Of a stretch of DNA of 64,000 nt, positions 8,856 through 16,235 are shown one piece after another; positions within the stretch are counted from its first letter, which is position 1, and every line of letters starts with the position of its first letter. The position numbers and the translations under genes were made by a program. A model generated the notes under the pieces. It was not told the origin of the DNA. It did not search any database and worked only from the letters and a program-made list of their open reading frames with translations. The stretch lies in the NCBI GenBank assembly GCA_036500345.1, contig DASYCE010000002.1, forward strand, positions 143,892-207,891. Reading direction: 5' to 3'. Source of the DNA: Gemmatimonadales bacterium. Lineage in GTDB: Bacteria > Gemmatimonadota > Gemmatimonadetes > Gemmatimonadales > GWC2-71-9.

Positions 8856-9895
8856 GACGCCGGTACCGCCTCGTTGCTCGACGCTGACTCGGGGAAGACC
8901 CGCACCGACCGGTCGGTCGGATCGGCGCGCAGCGCCGCGGGCAGCGCGGGGCGGAAGAATTTCACCATCGCGCGCGAGACCAGGTCGGCGGCGCGGTGCG
9001 GCAATCCGCAGAAGCGCGCGGTCGAGAAGACCCGCCGGCGGAATGCCCAGTTCTTCAGGAACTGCTCGTTGTAGAACCGCCATCCCCACCGTTCGGCAAA
9101 GAGACGGTGGCTGCGATCCACGAGGGTGTCCGACCACCGGAAGGTGAAGAACCGCAGGTCTTCGATCGTCGGCCGGGTGTGAATGTTGTCGAAGATCACT
9201 TCCGCCTGTGGCACGCACCAGATCGGTACTCCCATCCGCTGCAGCTGGATGCCGATGTCGATATGCTCACGCACGACCATCGACGGGAAATCGATCTGGC
9301 GAAGGAGTGCGGTCTCGGCGAAGAACGTATGCAGCTCGAAGAAGTCGACCGTCCACGGGCCGGCGGGGACTTCGTCACGCGCCGCGCGGCGGAACGGCTT
9401 GTAGTCGAAGATGTAGTCCTCGCTGCCGACCGCGACCTTGCGCAGTTCGGAATGCGAAATGTGGACCCGCAGCTCGAGGCGCCTGGCGTCGATGTCGAGT
9501 CCTTCCCGCTCGAACGTGAGCGGCAGGATGGCGCGCATCCCGCGCGTTGTCGCGGCATCGAGCATCGCGGTGAGCCACCCCGGCGTCACGAACGTGTCGT
9601 TGTCGACCCAGCAGGTATAGGGCGTATCGATCCGACCGAGGTAACTGCGGAAGGCGTCCATCGGAATGGTGCGCCCGCAGGGGACGATCTCGAACGGCCG
9701 CCCGGCGCAGAGTTCACGCAGGTCGCGGACGGTGCGGCGCGAGTATCCGAAATCGAGAAACGCCAGCTTGACCGGCTCGGGGGTGTGTTCGAGGATCGAT
9801 CGCGTGCACGCTTCGACGCTGCTGAAGCGATCCCGTGGCACGATGACGATCGTCACTGCTGGGGTATCAGACACGGTCACCTCGGTGGTCGACAT
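8852..9895 (-). CDS. Family 2 glycosyltransferase
   Basis: This 347-residue GT-A-type enzyme opens its Rossmann-like fold with VTIVIVPRDRFSSVEACTRS. A WVDNDTFVTPGWL segment is its DxD-like metal/nucleotide site. The C-terminal 80 residues are Arg-rich and lack transmembrane helices, so it is soluble or peripheral. Second gene of the nine-gene operon; its start lies three bases from the upstream glycosyltransferase stop. Donor sugar unknown. Confidence 0.85.
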   Translation of the reverse strand: MSTTEVTVSDTPAVTIVIVPRDRFSSVEACTRSILEHTPEPVKLAFLDFGYSRRTVRDLRELCAGRPFEIVPCGRTIPMDAFRSYLGRIDTPYTCWVDNDTFVTPGWLTAMLDAATTRGMRAILPLTFEREGLDIDARRLELRVHISHSELRKVAVGSEDYIFDYKPFRRAARDEVPAGPWTVDFFELHTFFAETALLRQIDFPSMVVREHIDIGIQLQRMGVPIWCVPQAEVIFDNIHTRPTIEDLRFFTFRWSDTLVDRSHRLFAERWGWRFYNEQFLKNWAFRRRVFSTARFCGLPHRAADLVSRAMVKFFRPALPAALRADPTDRSVRVFPESASSNEAVPAS

Positions 9896-9898
9896 CGG

Positions 9899-11020
9899 TT
9901 AGTGATCCGGCACCAGTGCACGGTAGAGCGCGACGTGGCGGCGGGCGTAGTGCCGCGCGTCGTAGAATTGCATGGCGCGTGCGAAGCCGCGTTCTCCGAG
10001 GCGGCGGCGCTCATCGCCGTCCCGCACCAGCCGGGCGACCTCGCGACCGAGCCGTTCGATGTCGTCAGGCGGGACGAGAATGCCGGTCCGTCCGTGGTCG
10101 ATCAATTCGGGCATCGCGCCGACGGACGATGCGACAACGGGGAGGCCACACGCCATCGCCTGGACCACCACCAGTCCGAACGCTTCGAGCCGCGGCGTAT
10201 GGATCAACAGATCCGCTCCCTGCAGCCAGGGGACCACATTCGACTGGAATCCATGGAATCGGACGCGGGTTCCCAGCGTCGCGCGGGCTTGCTCCTCGAG
10301 CGCCGCGGTTCGATCCGGGGCGCCGGTCCCGAGCACCGCCACGTTCCAGGGTGAGTTGCCAAGGAATCCCTCGGCTGCTGTGGCCGCCTGCAACGCGAGG
10401 TCGACCCCCTTTTCGGGACCGAAATGTCCGATGATCAGCGCCAGTGGCTCGTCGCCGATGCCCAGCGATTCCCGGAGACGGTGGCGAACTCCCGGGTCGG
10501 GCCTGAAATGGGTCAGGTCGATGCCGATGGGGATGACCGCGACCTTGCTCTTGCGGACCAACGTATTGGCAATGAAGTACTTGCGACGGTCGTCCGACGC
10601 CGTCAGGACGCGATCGATCAAAGGGAGGGAAATCGCGTTTCGCAGGAAATTTCTCGCCCCTTCGGTCTCGATTCCAAGACTGCGGTGGAAAGTCATCACC
10701 GTGCGGACTCGTGGATTGGTCAACCGTAGCGCCGACGCAACATACTGGCTTCCATGGTCATGCGCATGAATCACCGCCACCTGCCGCTCCCGGCAGATCC
10801 GGCGCACCTGCGAGAGCTCGGCCCGGGTCGGACGGGCCGCGAATGAGAGCCCGCCGACGAAATCGGCGCGGTCGGCGAATTCGGCGACTTCCGGCTCCGG
10901 ATTCCTGAGCGCAACGAGCCCGCATTCTGCGCCGAGTGGGCGCAGATGGTCGATGAGGGTCAGGATCGCATCTCGTCGGCCACCCCGGGCAGCCGACAGC
11001 GTCAGATGGAGGACTCGCAT
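9899..11020 (-). CDS. Family 4 glycosyltransferase, first gene of the nine-gene operon
   Basis: This 373-residue GT-B enzyme starts MRVLHLTLSAARGGRRDA. It has VIHAHDHGSQYVA in the acceptor domain, IIGHFGPEKGVDLALQA in the donor domain, and HTPRLEAFGLVVVQAMACG with the E-x7-E motif. It is preceded by GAGAG a few bases before ATG. It opens the reverse operon ending at 884, whose promoter should lie in 11021-11164. A GG-N10-GC match at 11119-11132 on the reverse strand is too weak in this GC-rich background to call a sigma-54 promoter. Confidence 0.88.
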   Translation of the reverse strand: MRVLHLTLSAARGGRRDAILTLIDHLRPLGAECGLVALRNPEPEVAEFADRADFVGGLSFAARPTRAELSQVRRICRERQVAVIHAHDHGSQYVASALRLTNPRVRTVMTFHRSLGIETEGARNFLRNAISLPLIDRVLTASDDRRKYFIANTLVRKSKVAVIPIGIDLTHFRPDPGVRHRLRESLGIGDEPLALIIGHFGPEKGVDLALQAATAAEGFLGNSPWNVAVLGTGAPDRTAALEEQARATLGTRVRFHGFQSNVVPWLQGADLLIHTPRLEAFGLVVVQAMACGLPVVASSVGAMPELIDHGRTGILVPPDDIERLGREVARLVRDGDERRRLGERGFARAMQFYDARHYARRHVALYRALVPDH

Positions 11021-11164
11021 AGGGTCTCTCGCTCATGAAGCAAGAAACGGGACAGTCGGCCCGTGACTTGCTCTGAAGCGGCTTCGTCCATTCTATTCGA
11101 TTCACGATCCGCCCCGCTGCCCGCTCCGGGCCGACCGAATCACCTTGATGATTTGAGGACCTGC

Positions 11165-11692
11165 ATGGCCGCCAATCCGACGACTCCGCTGCTGTCCACC
11201 CGAGCCCAGGGGCTCCTCCCCGCCCTGGTCACGCTGCTGGTCGTCGTCATGCTGTCGACCTTCTCGGATGTCGGAGTGACGGCGCTAGCGACGCAGTCGA
11301 TCGGTGTCCAGTACCGGTTCCAGGTCGTCGGTCTCCTGCTGGCAAGCGCCCCGCAGCTCGCAGTGGTTCTCGTGCTGATCGCGTGGCTGGCGACGTTGAG
11401 CGGCCAGCGGCTGGCGGTGCGCGGCGCGTCGATCGCGGCGATCGTGATCGGTGTCCTCTTCCTGATCCTGATCCCGTTCTTCGGGCTCGACTTCCTGCAG
11501 TCGCGCCGGATGATCGCTGAAAGCCAGCTGCGAGGATTCACGATTGCGGGGCTCAAGACCGCGGGCTTTGCCGGACTCCTTGCGCTCCTCTTTGTGTGGG
11601 CGGGTTGGCGCGGGATCATGGCGAGCCAGCGTCTCGATGAAGGAGATTCCCGCCAGAAGGGCGAAGGGCTGGTGGTGGGCCAGCAACTCTAG
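11165..11692 (+). CDS. Hypothetical four-helix membrane protein
   Basis: This 175-residue protein is not recognised. Four hydrophobic segments are visible, at about residues 14-34, 50-72, 82-104 and 125-145, separated by short loops. The C-terminal tail is polar (GDSRQKGEG). The start at 11165 is preceded by GAGGA with good spacing, which decides it over the upstream start at 11063. It is divergent from the glycan operon and convergent with the EpsI gene, so it may share the intergenic promoter region with the operon. Function unknown. Confidence 0.65.
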   Translation: MAANPTTPLLSTRAQGLLPALVTLLVVVMLSTFSDVGVTALATQSIGVQYRFQVVGLLLASAPQLAVVLVLIAWLATLSGQRLAVRGASIAAIVIGVLFLILIPFFGLDFLQSRRMIAESQLRGFTIAGLKTAGFAGLLALLFVWAGWRGIMASQRLDEGDSRQKGEGLVVGQQL

Positions 11693-11710
11693 TCCGGCGC
11701 GGCGCGGGCT

Positions 11711-11739
11711 TTCCCACGCTGGCGATCAGAGCGTGGGAA
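11711..11739 (+). terminator. Hairpin terminator after the four-helix membrane protein
   Basis: TTCCCACGCT and AGCGTGGGAA form a 10-bp stem with a 9-base loop. It overlaps the stop codon of the convergent EpsI gene and could serve both directions. No T-run follows. Confidence 0.55.
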
Positions 11740-12364
11740 GGACCCGCTTCATGTCGGAGACGAGCGGTGCCACGACAGAGGTCGCCACGCTGTCGGCGTG
11801 CGCCACATCATTGCCGGTCACGGGAACGACGATCCGGACAAGCGCTTCCTCGGTCCGCCCGTGCAGTGCCGCGTCACGCAGCAATTCGTATTTCACCTTG
11901 AATTCATCATGCGCCACGCGGCCCCGGCCCTGGTACCAGTAATAGACCATCGCATTGTGGCCCTGGTTGACCACGCGATACCGGTTGACCGTGACGGGCC
12001 CGGTTGCCGTGGCAATCGTCCGCGCCCCTGACTCGACCGGCTCCCAGCCGTCTCCCGGGAGACAGTTCTTCGGGGAATGGATGCTCTTCCCCTGCCGCTG
12101 TTCGTCGTAGTATCCCACGTAGATGGTGAACGTCGGCGCGGTGCGCGAACCGTAGAAGCGCAGGACGTACGAACTCATCCCCGCCACGCGACGTTCGTCC
12201 GCGGCAATGGTGTCGTCGATCGCTGCAAGGCCGTTCATCGTTGGCGCAACGGTCGCAAGCGGTGCCCGCAACGGTACCGGTCCGGCGCGACGCGCGGCAA
12301 CGGTGCCGTTGATCATGCACCCGGCGGCGAGAATTCCCGCGGGGATCCAGCTGCCGCTAGCCAT
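11726..12364 (-). CDS. EpsI-family exosortase-associated protein (DUF3485 type)
   Basis: This 212-residue protein has an N-terminal hydrophobic signal segment. Its diagnostic motif YYDEQRQGKSIHSPKNCLPG is found in the EpsI/DUF3485 family that accompanies or is fused to exosortases. MVYYWYQGRGR is the second conserved block. It probably acts in the periplasm with the exosortase, although the biochemical role of EpsI is not settled. The ATG at 12364 overlaps the end of the exosortase gene by eight bases, so the pair is translationally coupled. Confidence 0.9.
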   Translation of the reverse strand: MASGSWIPAGILAAGCMINGTVAARRAGPVPLRAPLATVAPTMNGLAAIDDTIAADERRVAGMSSYVLRFYGSRTAPTFTIYVGYYDEQRQGKSIHSPKNCLPGDGWEPVESGARTIATATGPVTVNRYRVVNQGHNAMVYYWYQGRGRVAHDEFKVKYELLRDAALHGRTEEALVRIVVPVTGNDVAHADSVATSVVAPLVSDMKRVLPTL

Positions 12365-13262
12365 GCAACGCTCCCGGAGCGACCTTGCGCTCGACCAGCC
12401 GGACAACTGCAGTGCAGCCCCCGAGAATCGCGAAGGCCGCAGCAAACATCAGCATTCCCTCGCGCTCGTGCGCCAGCCCGGTGCCGAGTGATGGATCGAC
12501 GAAATGAATCAGGAACGCGGTGAGGAAGATCCGGACGCCGTTGAGCAGCACCGCCACCGGAACGACCAGTGCCACCAGGACGATGCGCGACACCACGGTG
12601 CCGAGGTACATGCCGCCGAGGAGCACACCCAGCGCCACGAGCGCCGACAGCGATCGCAAGCCACTGCACGCCTCGGCGACGAAGAGGAGCGCTTCGGGAA
12701 TCTGGATCACATTCCCCTGGGTTCGCACCGGTATATGACGCCAGTGGATCATCGCCGTGCCGAGACGTGACGCCCGGAACTGCAGCGGGATCGCCAGCTG
12801 GTTGATAAACAGGGCGGGGAGCGGAATCGCCAGGAGCAGCACGATCAGCGGCAACCACCAGCTGCGGACCTGCCGCCAGCCAAAGCAGAAGACGATGAGC
12901 CCGACGATCGCGAGCCAGATCGCAAATCGCTGCGAAAAGAATTCGGCCGCGATCGACCCGAGAAGCCGGATCAGCGTCGCGGCGACGAGAATGATCGTCC
13001 CGCCGCGGCGATCGGGTGCCATGTCGGTGCGGAGCCCGGTGCGCCACGCCAGCCAGACGGCGACCGGGAAAAGCAGCAGGCCGTAGTTGGCGTCGTCGTC
13101 GTGCATCCAGTCATGGAACAAGGTCGAGACCGGCGACGCGAACAGGAGCACGAAGGCGACCGCGGCGGCGCAGACCGGAAGCCAGGTCGCCAGAGGCCAC
13201 TCACGAACCGCGAGGGCCGAGACCGGCCGGACCGGCGCCGCGCTGGCGGTCGGTGCTACCAT
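12357..13262 (-). CDS. Exosortase (EpsH-family membrane transpeptidase)
   Basis: This 301-residue protein has about eight membrane helices. The family catalytic triad is visible: Cys in EACSGLRSL (about residue 196), Arg in NGVRIFLTA (about 244) and His in LAHEREGML (about 266). Exosortases cleave PEP-CTERM-like tails and are linked to exopolysaccharide production. The ATG at 13262 overlaps the sugar transferase stop (ATGGTAG), which sets the start; an open frame to 13571 is antisense shadow. It is in an operon with the Wza-like gene, the sugar transferase and EpsI. No protein with a clear PEP-CTERM tail is encoded in this window. Confidence 0.92.
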   Translation of the reverse strand: MVAPTASAAPVRPVSALAVREWPLATWLPVCAAAVAFVLLFASPVSTLFHDWMHDDDANYGLLLFPVAVWLAWRTGLRTDMAPDRRGGTIILVAATLIRLLGSIAAEFFSQRFAIWLAIVGLIVFCFGWRQVRSWWLPLIVLLLAIPLPALFINQLAIPLQFRASRLGTAMIHWRHIPVRTQGNVIQIPEALLFVAEACSGLRSLSALVALGVLLGGMYLGTVVSRIVLVALVVPVAVLLNGVRIFLTAFLIHFVDPSLGTGLAHEREGMLMFAAAFAILGGCTAVVRLVERKVAPGALHG

Positions 13263-14017
13263 CCACCCTTCCGGAACAGCATCACCGGAATCGTCTTGAG
13301 CATGATCCGGAGATCCTCCCAGATGCTCCGCCGGGCGATGTACTCGAGGTCGTGCTGCACCTTGAGCTTGACGTCCTCGACCGAGGTGTCGTACTGCAAG
13401 TGGACCTGCGCATGCCCGGTGATCCCGGGGCGAACGCGCTGGCGGCGCTGGTAGTCGGGGATCTGCTCGCGGAGCGACGTGAACAATTGCGGACGTTCCG
13501 GACGCGGACCGACCAGATTCATGTCGCCGCGGATGACATTGAGCAATTGCGGCAACTCGTCGAGACGGCAACTGCGCAGGAATCCGCCGACCAGCGTGAG
13601 GCGGTTATCGCACGTCGACGCCCACACCGCCTGTCCGGCGGCTTCCGCGTCGATCTTCATCGTGCGGAACTTCACGATCGTAAATGGACGGCCGCCGCAA
13701 TCATCGAGTCGCCGCGTCGACCCGGCACGTCCGGTGCGCCGATCGGCCCGGCGCCGAAGATCGAGGCCGACGCGCGTCTGGGTGTAGAAGACCGGGCCGC
13801 GCGACGTGAGCTTCACCACAATTGCGATGACGATCCACGCGGGCAGCGATGCGACGAGAATCAGCGTGGCCACCACGACGTTGAGCCCGCGGATCAGCCG
13901 TTCGTCGCGTGACAGGCGCCGCTCTGCGACCCCCTGAACCACGGTCGTGGCGGGGCGGGTGCGGGGAATGGGCGTGTCTTCGGCGCGAGGCATCGTTGAC
14001 GTCAAAGGACCAGACAT
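13256..14017 (-). CDS. Initiating sugar-phosphate transferase (undecaprenyl-phosphate glycosyl-1-phosphate transferase)
   Basis: This 253-residue protein has one membrane-inserting hairpin at about residues 45-65. The bacterial sugar transferase core carries SRGPVFYTQTRVGLDLRRR, FTIVKFRTMKIDAE, RSCRLDELPQLLNVIRGDMN and VGPRPERP. It should transfer sugar-1-phosphate from a nucleotide sugar to undecaprenyl phosphate, the first step of glycan assembly at the inner membrane. It is the short monotopic type without the four extra N-terminal helices of WcaJ. Nine bases separate it from the wza-like gene upstream. Confidence 0.93.
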   Translation of the reverse strand: MSGPLTSTMPRAEDTPIPRTRPATTVVQGVAERRLSRDERLIRGLNVVVATLILVASLPAWIVIAIVVKLTSRGPVFYTQTRVGLDLRRRADRRTGRAGSTRRLDDCGGRPFTIVKFRTMKIDAEAAGQAVWASTCDNRLTLVGGFLRSCRLDELPQLLNVIRGDMNLVGPRPERPQLFTSLREQIPDYQRRQRVRPGITGHAQVHLQYDTSVEDVKLKVQHDLEYIARRSIWEDLRIMLKTIPVMLFRKGGW

Positions 14018-14026
14018 GGCAGTGTG

Positions 14027-14836
14027 CTAGAGGACAATATGGACAAGATACACCAACCCTCCGAGAGCCGTCGCGCCACCAATGATCCGCCAGAACAACG
14101 CAGCGGACGGCTTGGTGGCCAGGGTGATCTCGTCACCCGCCTGGACGTTGAGCTGATCGAGCGTAAGCCCCTTCTGTACCGCATCGGCGAACTCATCGCC
14201 ATCGACGATGATGCGATCACCGCGCTTGATCGTGGACTTGTTCCAGCGCACGTTGTTTGCCGGACCGCCGGCGTCGATCATGATCTCTTCGCTCATCAGT
14301 CGCGACGCTGGCGCCTGGAAGAAGCCCGGCTTGTTGAGCGCGCCGAACATCGAGATCCGCACGAAGGTCGTCGCCGTGACGGCGGGGTCGTTGACGACGC
14401 GCTTGAGCTGCTGGGTCAGATAGGCCTGCACCTCCGACCGGAGGATCCCGTGCATGTCGATCGATACCCCACCCGGGAGATCGAGCGTCCCGCGCGGTGA
14501 AATCGTGTATGTCGCGCTCAACCCTGGTTCCGTCAGCACTTCCACCTTGATCTCATCTGCGGGGTGGATATCTCCATTGGTGAGCCGATCACGAATCACA
14601 TCGGCAGCCGCCTGTTTCGACATCCGAAGTGCCTGGCTGTACGCAGTCGAGGTGAGGCCGCGCTGAATGTCGTCGAGCGCAGCCTGCAATTCGGCTCGCG
14701 TCACCATCGGCCGCTTGGCCGCAACGAGCGCCGTATCGCTCTGCATCGTTGTCGGCTGCTGCGTCGGCACCTGCGCAGACGCCTGTACCATCACACCGAC
14801 GACAAGCGCGCCGGCGACCAGCTGGCAGATCCTCAC
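14027..14836 (-). CDS. Polysaccharide export protein (Wza-like, Poly_export/SLBB)
   Basis: This 269-residue protein has a signal peptide (about residues 1-21, ending ASAQ). A Poly_export domain around PADEIKVEVLTEPGLSATY and TLDLPGGVSIDMHGILRSE follows, then SLBB-like segments and a C-terminal hydrophobic helix ending LVYLVHIVL. No lipobox Cys is present, unlike E. coli Wza, and the C-terminal helix could be the outer-membrane alpha-helix. It opens the wza/sugar transferase/exosortase/epsI operon. A sigma-54-like promoter and paired palindromic elements lie upstream. Confidence 0.85.
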   Translation of the reverse strand: MRICQLVAGALVVGVMVQASAQVPTQQPTTMQSDTALVAAKRPMVTRAELQAALDDIQRGLTSTAYSQALRMSKQAAADVIRDRLTNGDIHPADEIKVEVLTEPGLSATYTISPRGTLDLPGGVSIDMHGILRSEVQAYLTQQLKRVVNDPAVTATTFVRISMFGALNKPGFFQAPASRLMSEEIMIDAGGPANNVRWNKSTIKRGDRIIVDGDEFADAVQKGLTLDQLNVQAGDEITLATKPSAALFWRIIGGATALGGLVYLVHIVL

Positions 14837-14952
14837 GCGATTTTCTCCCGCGCAGACAGGTTAGGACGAACGAACCGGGATAAAAGCACATCCCATGCTC
14901 ACCGCGGCGCAATTCCAACACTCACAGTAAGTCACGGGCCGCGAACAACTTA

Positions 14953-14968
14953 GGCAAGATCGCGGCCA
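14953..14968 (-). promoter_or_regulatory. Candidate sigma-54 (-24/-12) promoter of the wza-like/exosortase operon
   Basis: Read on the reverse strand the site is TGGCCGCGATCTTGCC. It has TGGC and TTGC with exact GG-N10-GC spacing, matching 8 of 12 consensus positions. The predicted transcript would start near 14942, about 105 bases before the ATG at 14836. The presence of a sigma-54 activator gene in the same locus supports the call, but GC-rich DNA gives chance matches. Confidence 0.45.
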
Positions 14969-14993
14969 CGCATGGTCACCATGGTGCGACGAA

Positions 14994-15035
14994 GTTGTTG
15001 CAATACATCTACGGATCGCCGTGAATTTGCAACAC
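14994..15035. promoter_or_regulatory. Paired GTTGTTGCA / TTTGCAACAC inverted elements, candidate activator-binding site
   Basis: GTTGTTGCAA (14994-15003) and TTTGCAACAC (15026-15035) form a spaced inverted repeat. A further GGCAACACC lies at 15052-15060. They sit 26-90 bases upstream of the reverse -24 element, where an enhancer for a sigma-54 activator would lie. The same half-sites occur at 18777-18841. Confidence 0.45.
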
Positions 15036-15308
15036 TGTGGGGCGAGCAGTCGGCAACACCCCTCGTTGGTTCCATGCTGGCTCGGCAGAAACATTGCACG
15101 GGGATCACCTTCCGGGCTGGTGCTGGGTGCGGCCTACAGTTGCGGTGCTGTTGTATAAATTTAGTGGCCACAACGGGTTACACACTTCATTCGGCTCGCC
15201 GATCTTTTCCCTTGGCTCGGTCTGGAGCGTGGCGCCTTGTCACAGAACTGTCGCGCGGGCGCATCGGATTTGACCCGCCTATCGTCATTCGAAGCTGTAG
15301 AGAGTCCC

Positions 15309-16157
15309 TTGTCGACTGCGGACACCCTGACCGAGCGAGCCACTCCGGTTATTCTGATCGCCAACGATCAGGAATGGACCGCTCGCGCAGTCGAGAGCAT
15401 CCTGGCCGCAAGCGGGTACAAGGTCACCCACGCGTATACCGCCCGGGAGACCCTCCGGCTCGCTGTCGAAACCGACCCCGATCTCGTCATCCTCGATCAG
15501 CAGTTGCCTGATTTCTCCGGGCTCGAGGTCTGCCAGCAACTGCGGGCCAATCCGCAATTCGGGTCCTCGCTTCCGATCATCATCACGACCGCCGGTCCGT
15601 CGGGTCGGCCGCAGCGGCTGAACGCCTACGCGGCGGGCGCGTGGGAGTTCTACGGCCAACCGCTCGACTCCGAAGCGTTGCTGCACAAGCTCGGCGTCTA
15701 CCTCGCGGCCTATCGTGACACGCGGCGTCTCCGTCGCTGCGCGATGATCGAAGAGGGGAGCGGATTGTACACTCGCTGGGGACTGGCGCGGCGCGCCACC
15801 GAATTGATCGGCGATGCCAAGCGACTTGGCCGCGCCGTCGGATGTGTCGGCTGGTCGATCCTCAGCGGCGAAGGGACTCCCCGTATCACCGAGGCCGTAG
15901 CGGCATTCCGCGGCAACGCGCGGTCGGCTGATGCACTCGGTCGCCTCGCGTCCGGTGACTTCATTGCGGTCGTACCAGGCGCGACGACCGACGGGGCCGA
16001 ACGGATGGCCGACCGCTTTCGCGATCTGCTGGCACACGCCGCCGAGATTGCGGTCGAACGGGTTCGCTCGACGGTCGTCGTCGTCGACGATCCGTCGTTG
16101 CTCCCGCCGGATGGTGATCAACTCGTCGACCGGATGGCGCACGCCCTCGCCGGCTGA
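15309..16157 (+). CDS. Response regulator with receiver domain and degenerate GGDEF-like C-terminal domain
   Basis: This 282-residue protein, if the TTG at 15309 is used (AGAGAG upstream), starts 24 residues earlier from the TTG at 15237. The receiver domain contains ILIANDQEW, phosphoacceptor Asp in LVILDQQLPDFSGLEV, Thr in IIITTAGPS, but Gln in place of the usual conserved Lys (EFYGQPLDSE). The C-terminal 150 residues resemble a diguanylate-cyclase fold (GLYTRWGLARRA) without GGDEF, so it is probably non-catalytic. It may sense or relay a signal for the flanking polysaccharide genes. Followed by a strong terminator. Confidence 0.7.
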   Translation: MSTADTLTERATPVILIANDQEWTARAVESILAASGYKVTHAYTARETLRLAVETDPDLVILDQQLPDFSGLEVCQQLRANPQFGSSLPIIITTAGPSGRPQRLNAYAAGAWEFYGQPLDSEALLHKLGVYLAAYRDTRRLRRCAMIEEGSGLYTRWGLARRATELIGDAKRLGRAVGCVGWSILSGEGTPRITEAVAAFRGNARSADALGRLASGDFIAVVPGATTDGAERMADRFRDLLAHAAEIAVERVRSTVVVVDDPSLLPPDGDQLVDRMAHALAG

Positions 16158-16178
16158 CCGCTCATTGCCCGGTAAAGA

Positions 16179-16219
16179 CACAGGCCCGATCTCGAACGAG
16201 ACCGGGCCTGTGCGTTTTT
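16179..16219. terminator. Rho-independent terminator between convergent genes
   Basis: CACAGGCCCG and CGGGCCTGTG form a 10-bp outer stem, extended by an inner ATCTCG/CGAGAC pairing, followed by CGTTTTT on the plus strand. It ends the receiver gene and may also act on the convergent wzc-like gene. Confidence 0.85.
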
Positions 16220-16235
16220 CGCCGCTGCGTTCCAC

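Larger units (their letters stand above)
14837..15308. other. Intergenic control region between the wza-like operon and the receiver gene
   Basis: This 470-bp non-coding stretch is visibly richer in A and T than its flanks. It holds a reverse-strand sigma-54-like site (14953-14968), two or three copies of a GTTGTTGC/GCAACAC element (14994-15060), and a forward TATAAATTTA patch at about 15153. An upstream TTG at 15237 is in frame with the receiver gene and could shorten this region by 72 bp. Confidence 0.6.

Noticed and set aside
11119..11132. Reverse-strand GG-N10-GC match before the nine-gene glycan operon
   Set aside because: Surrounding DNA is nearly all G and C, the -12 box lacks TT, and no GTTGTTGC/GCAACAC element is nearby.
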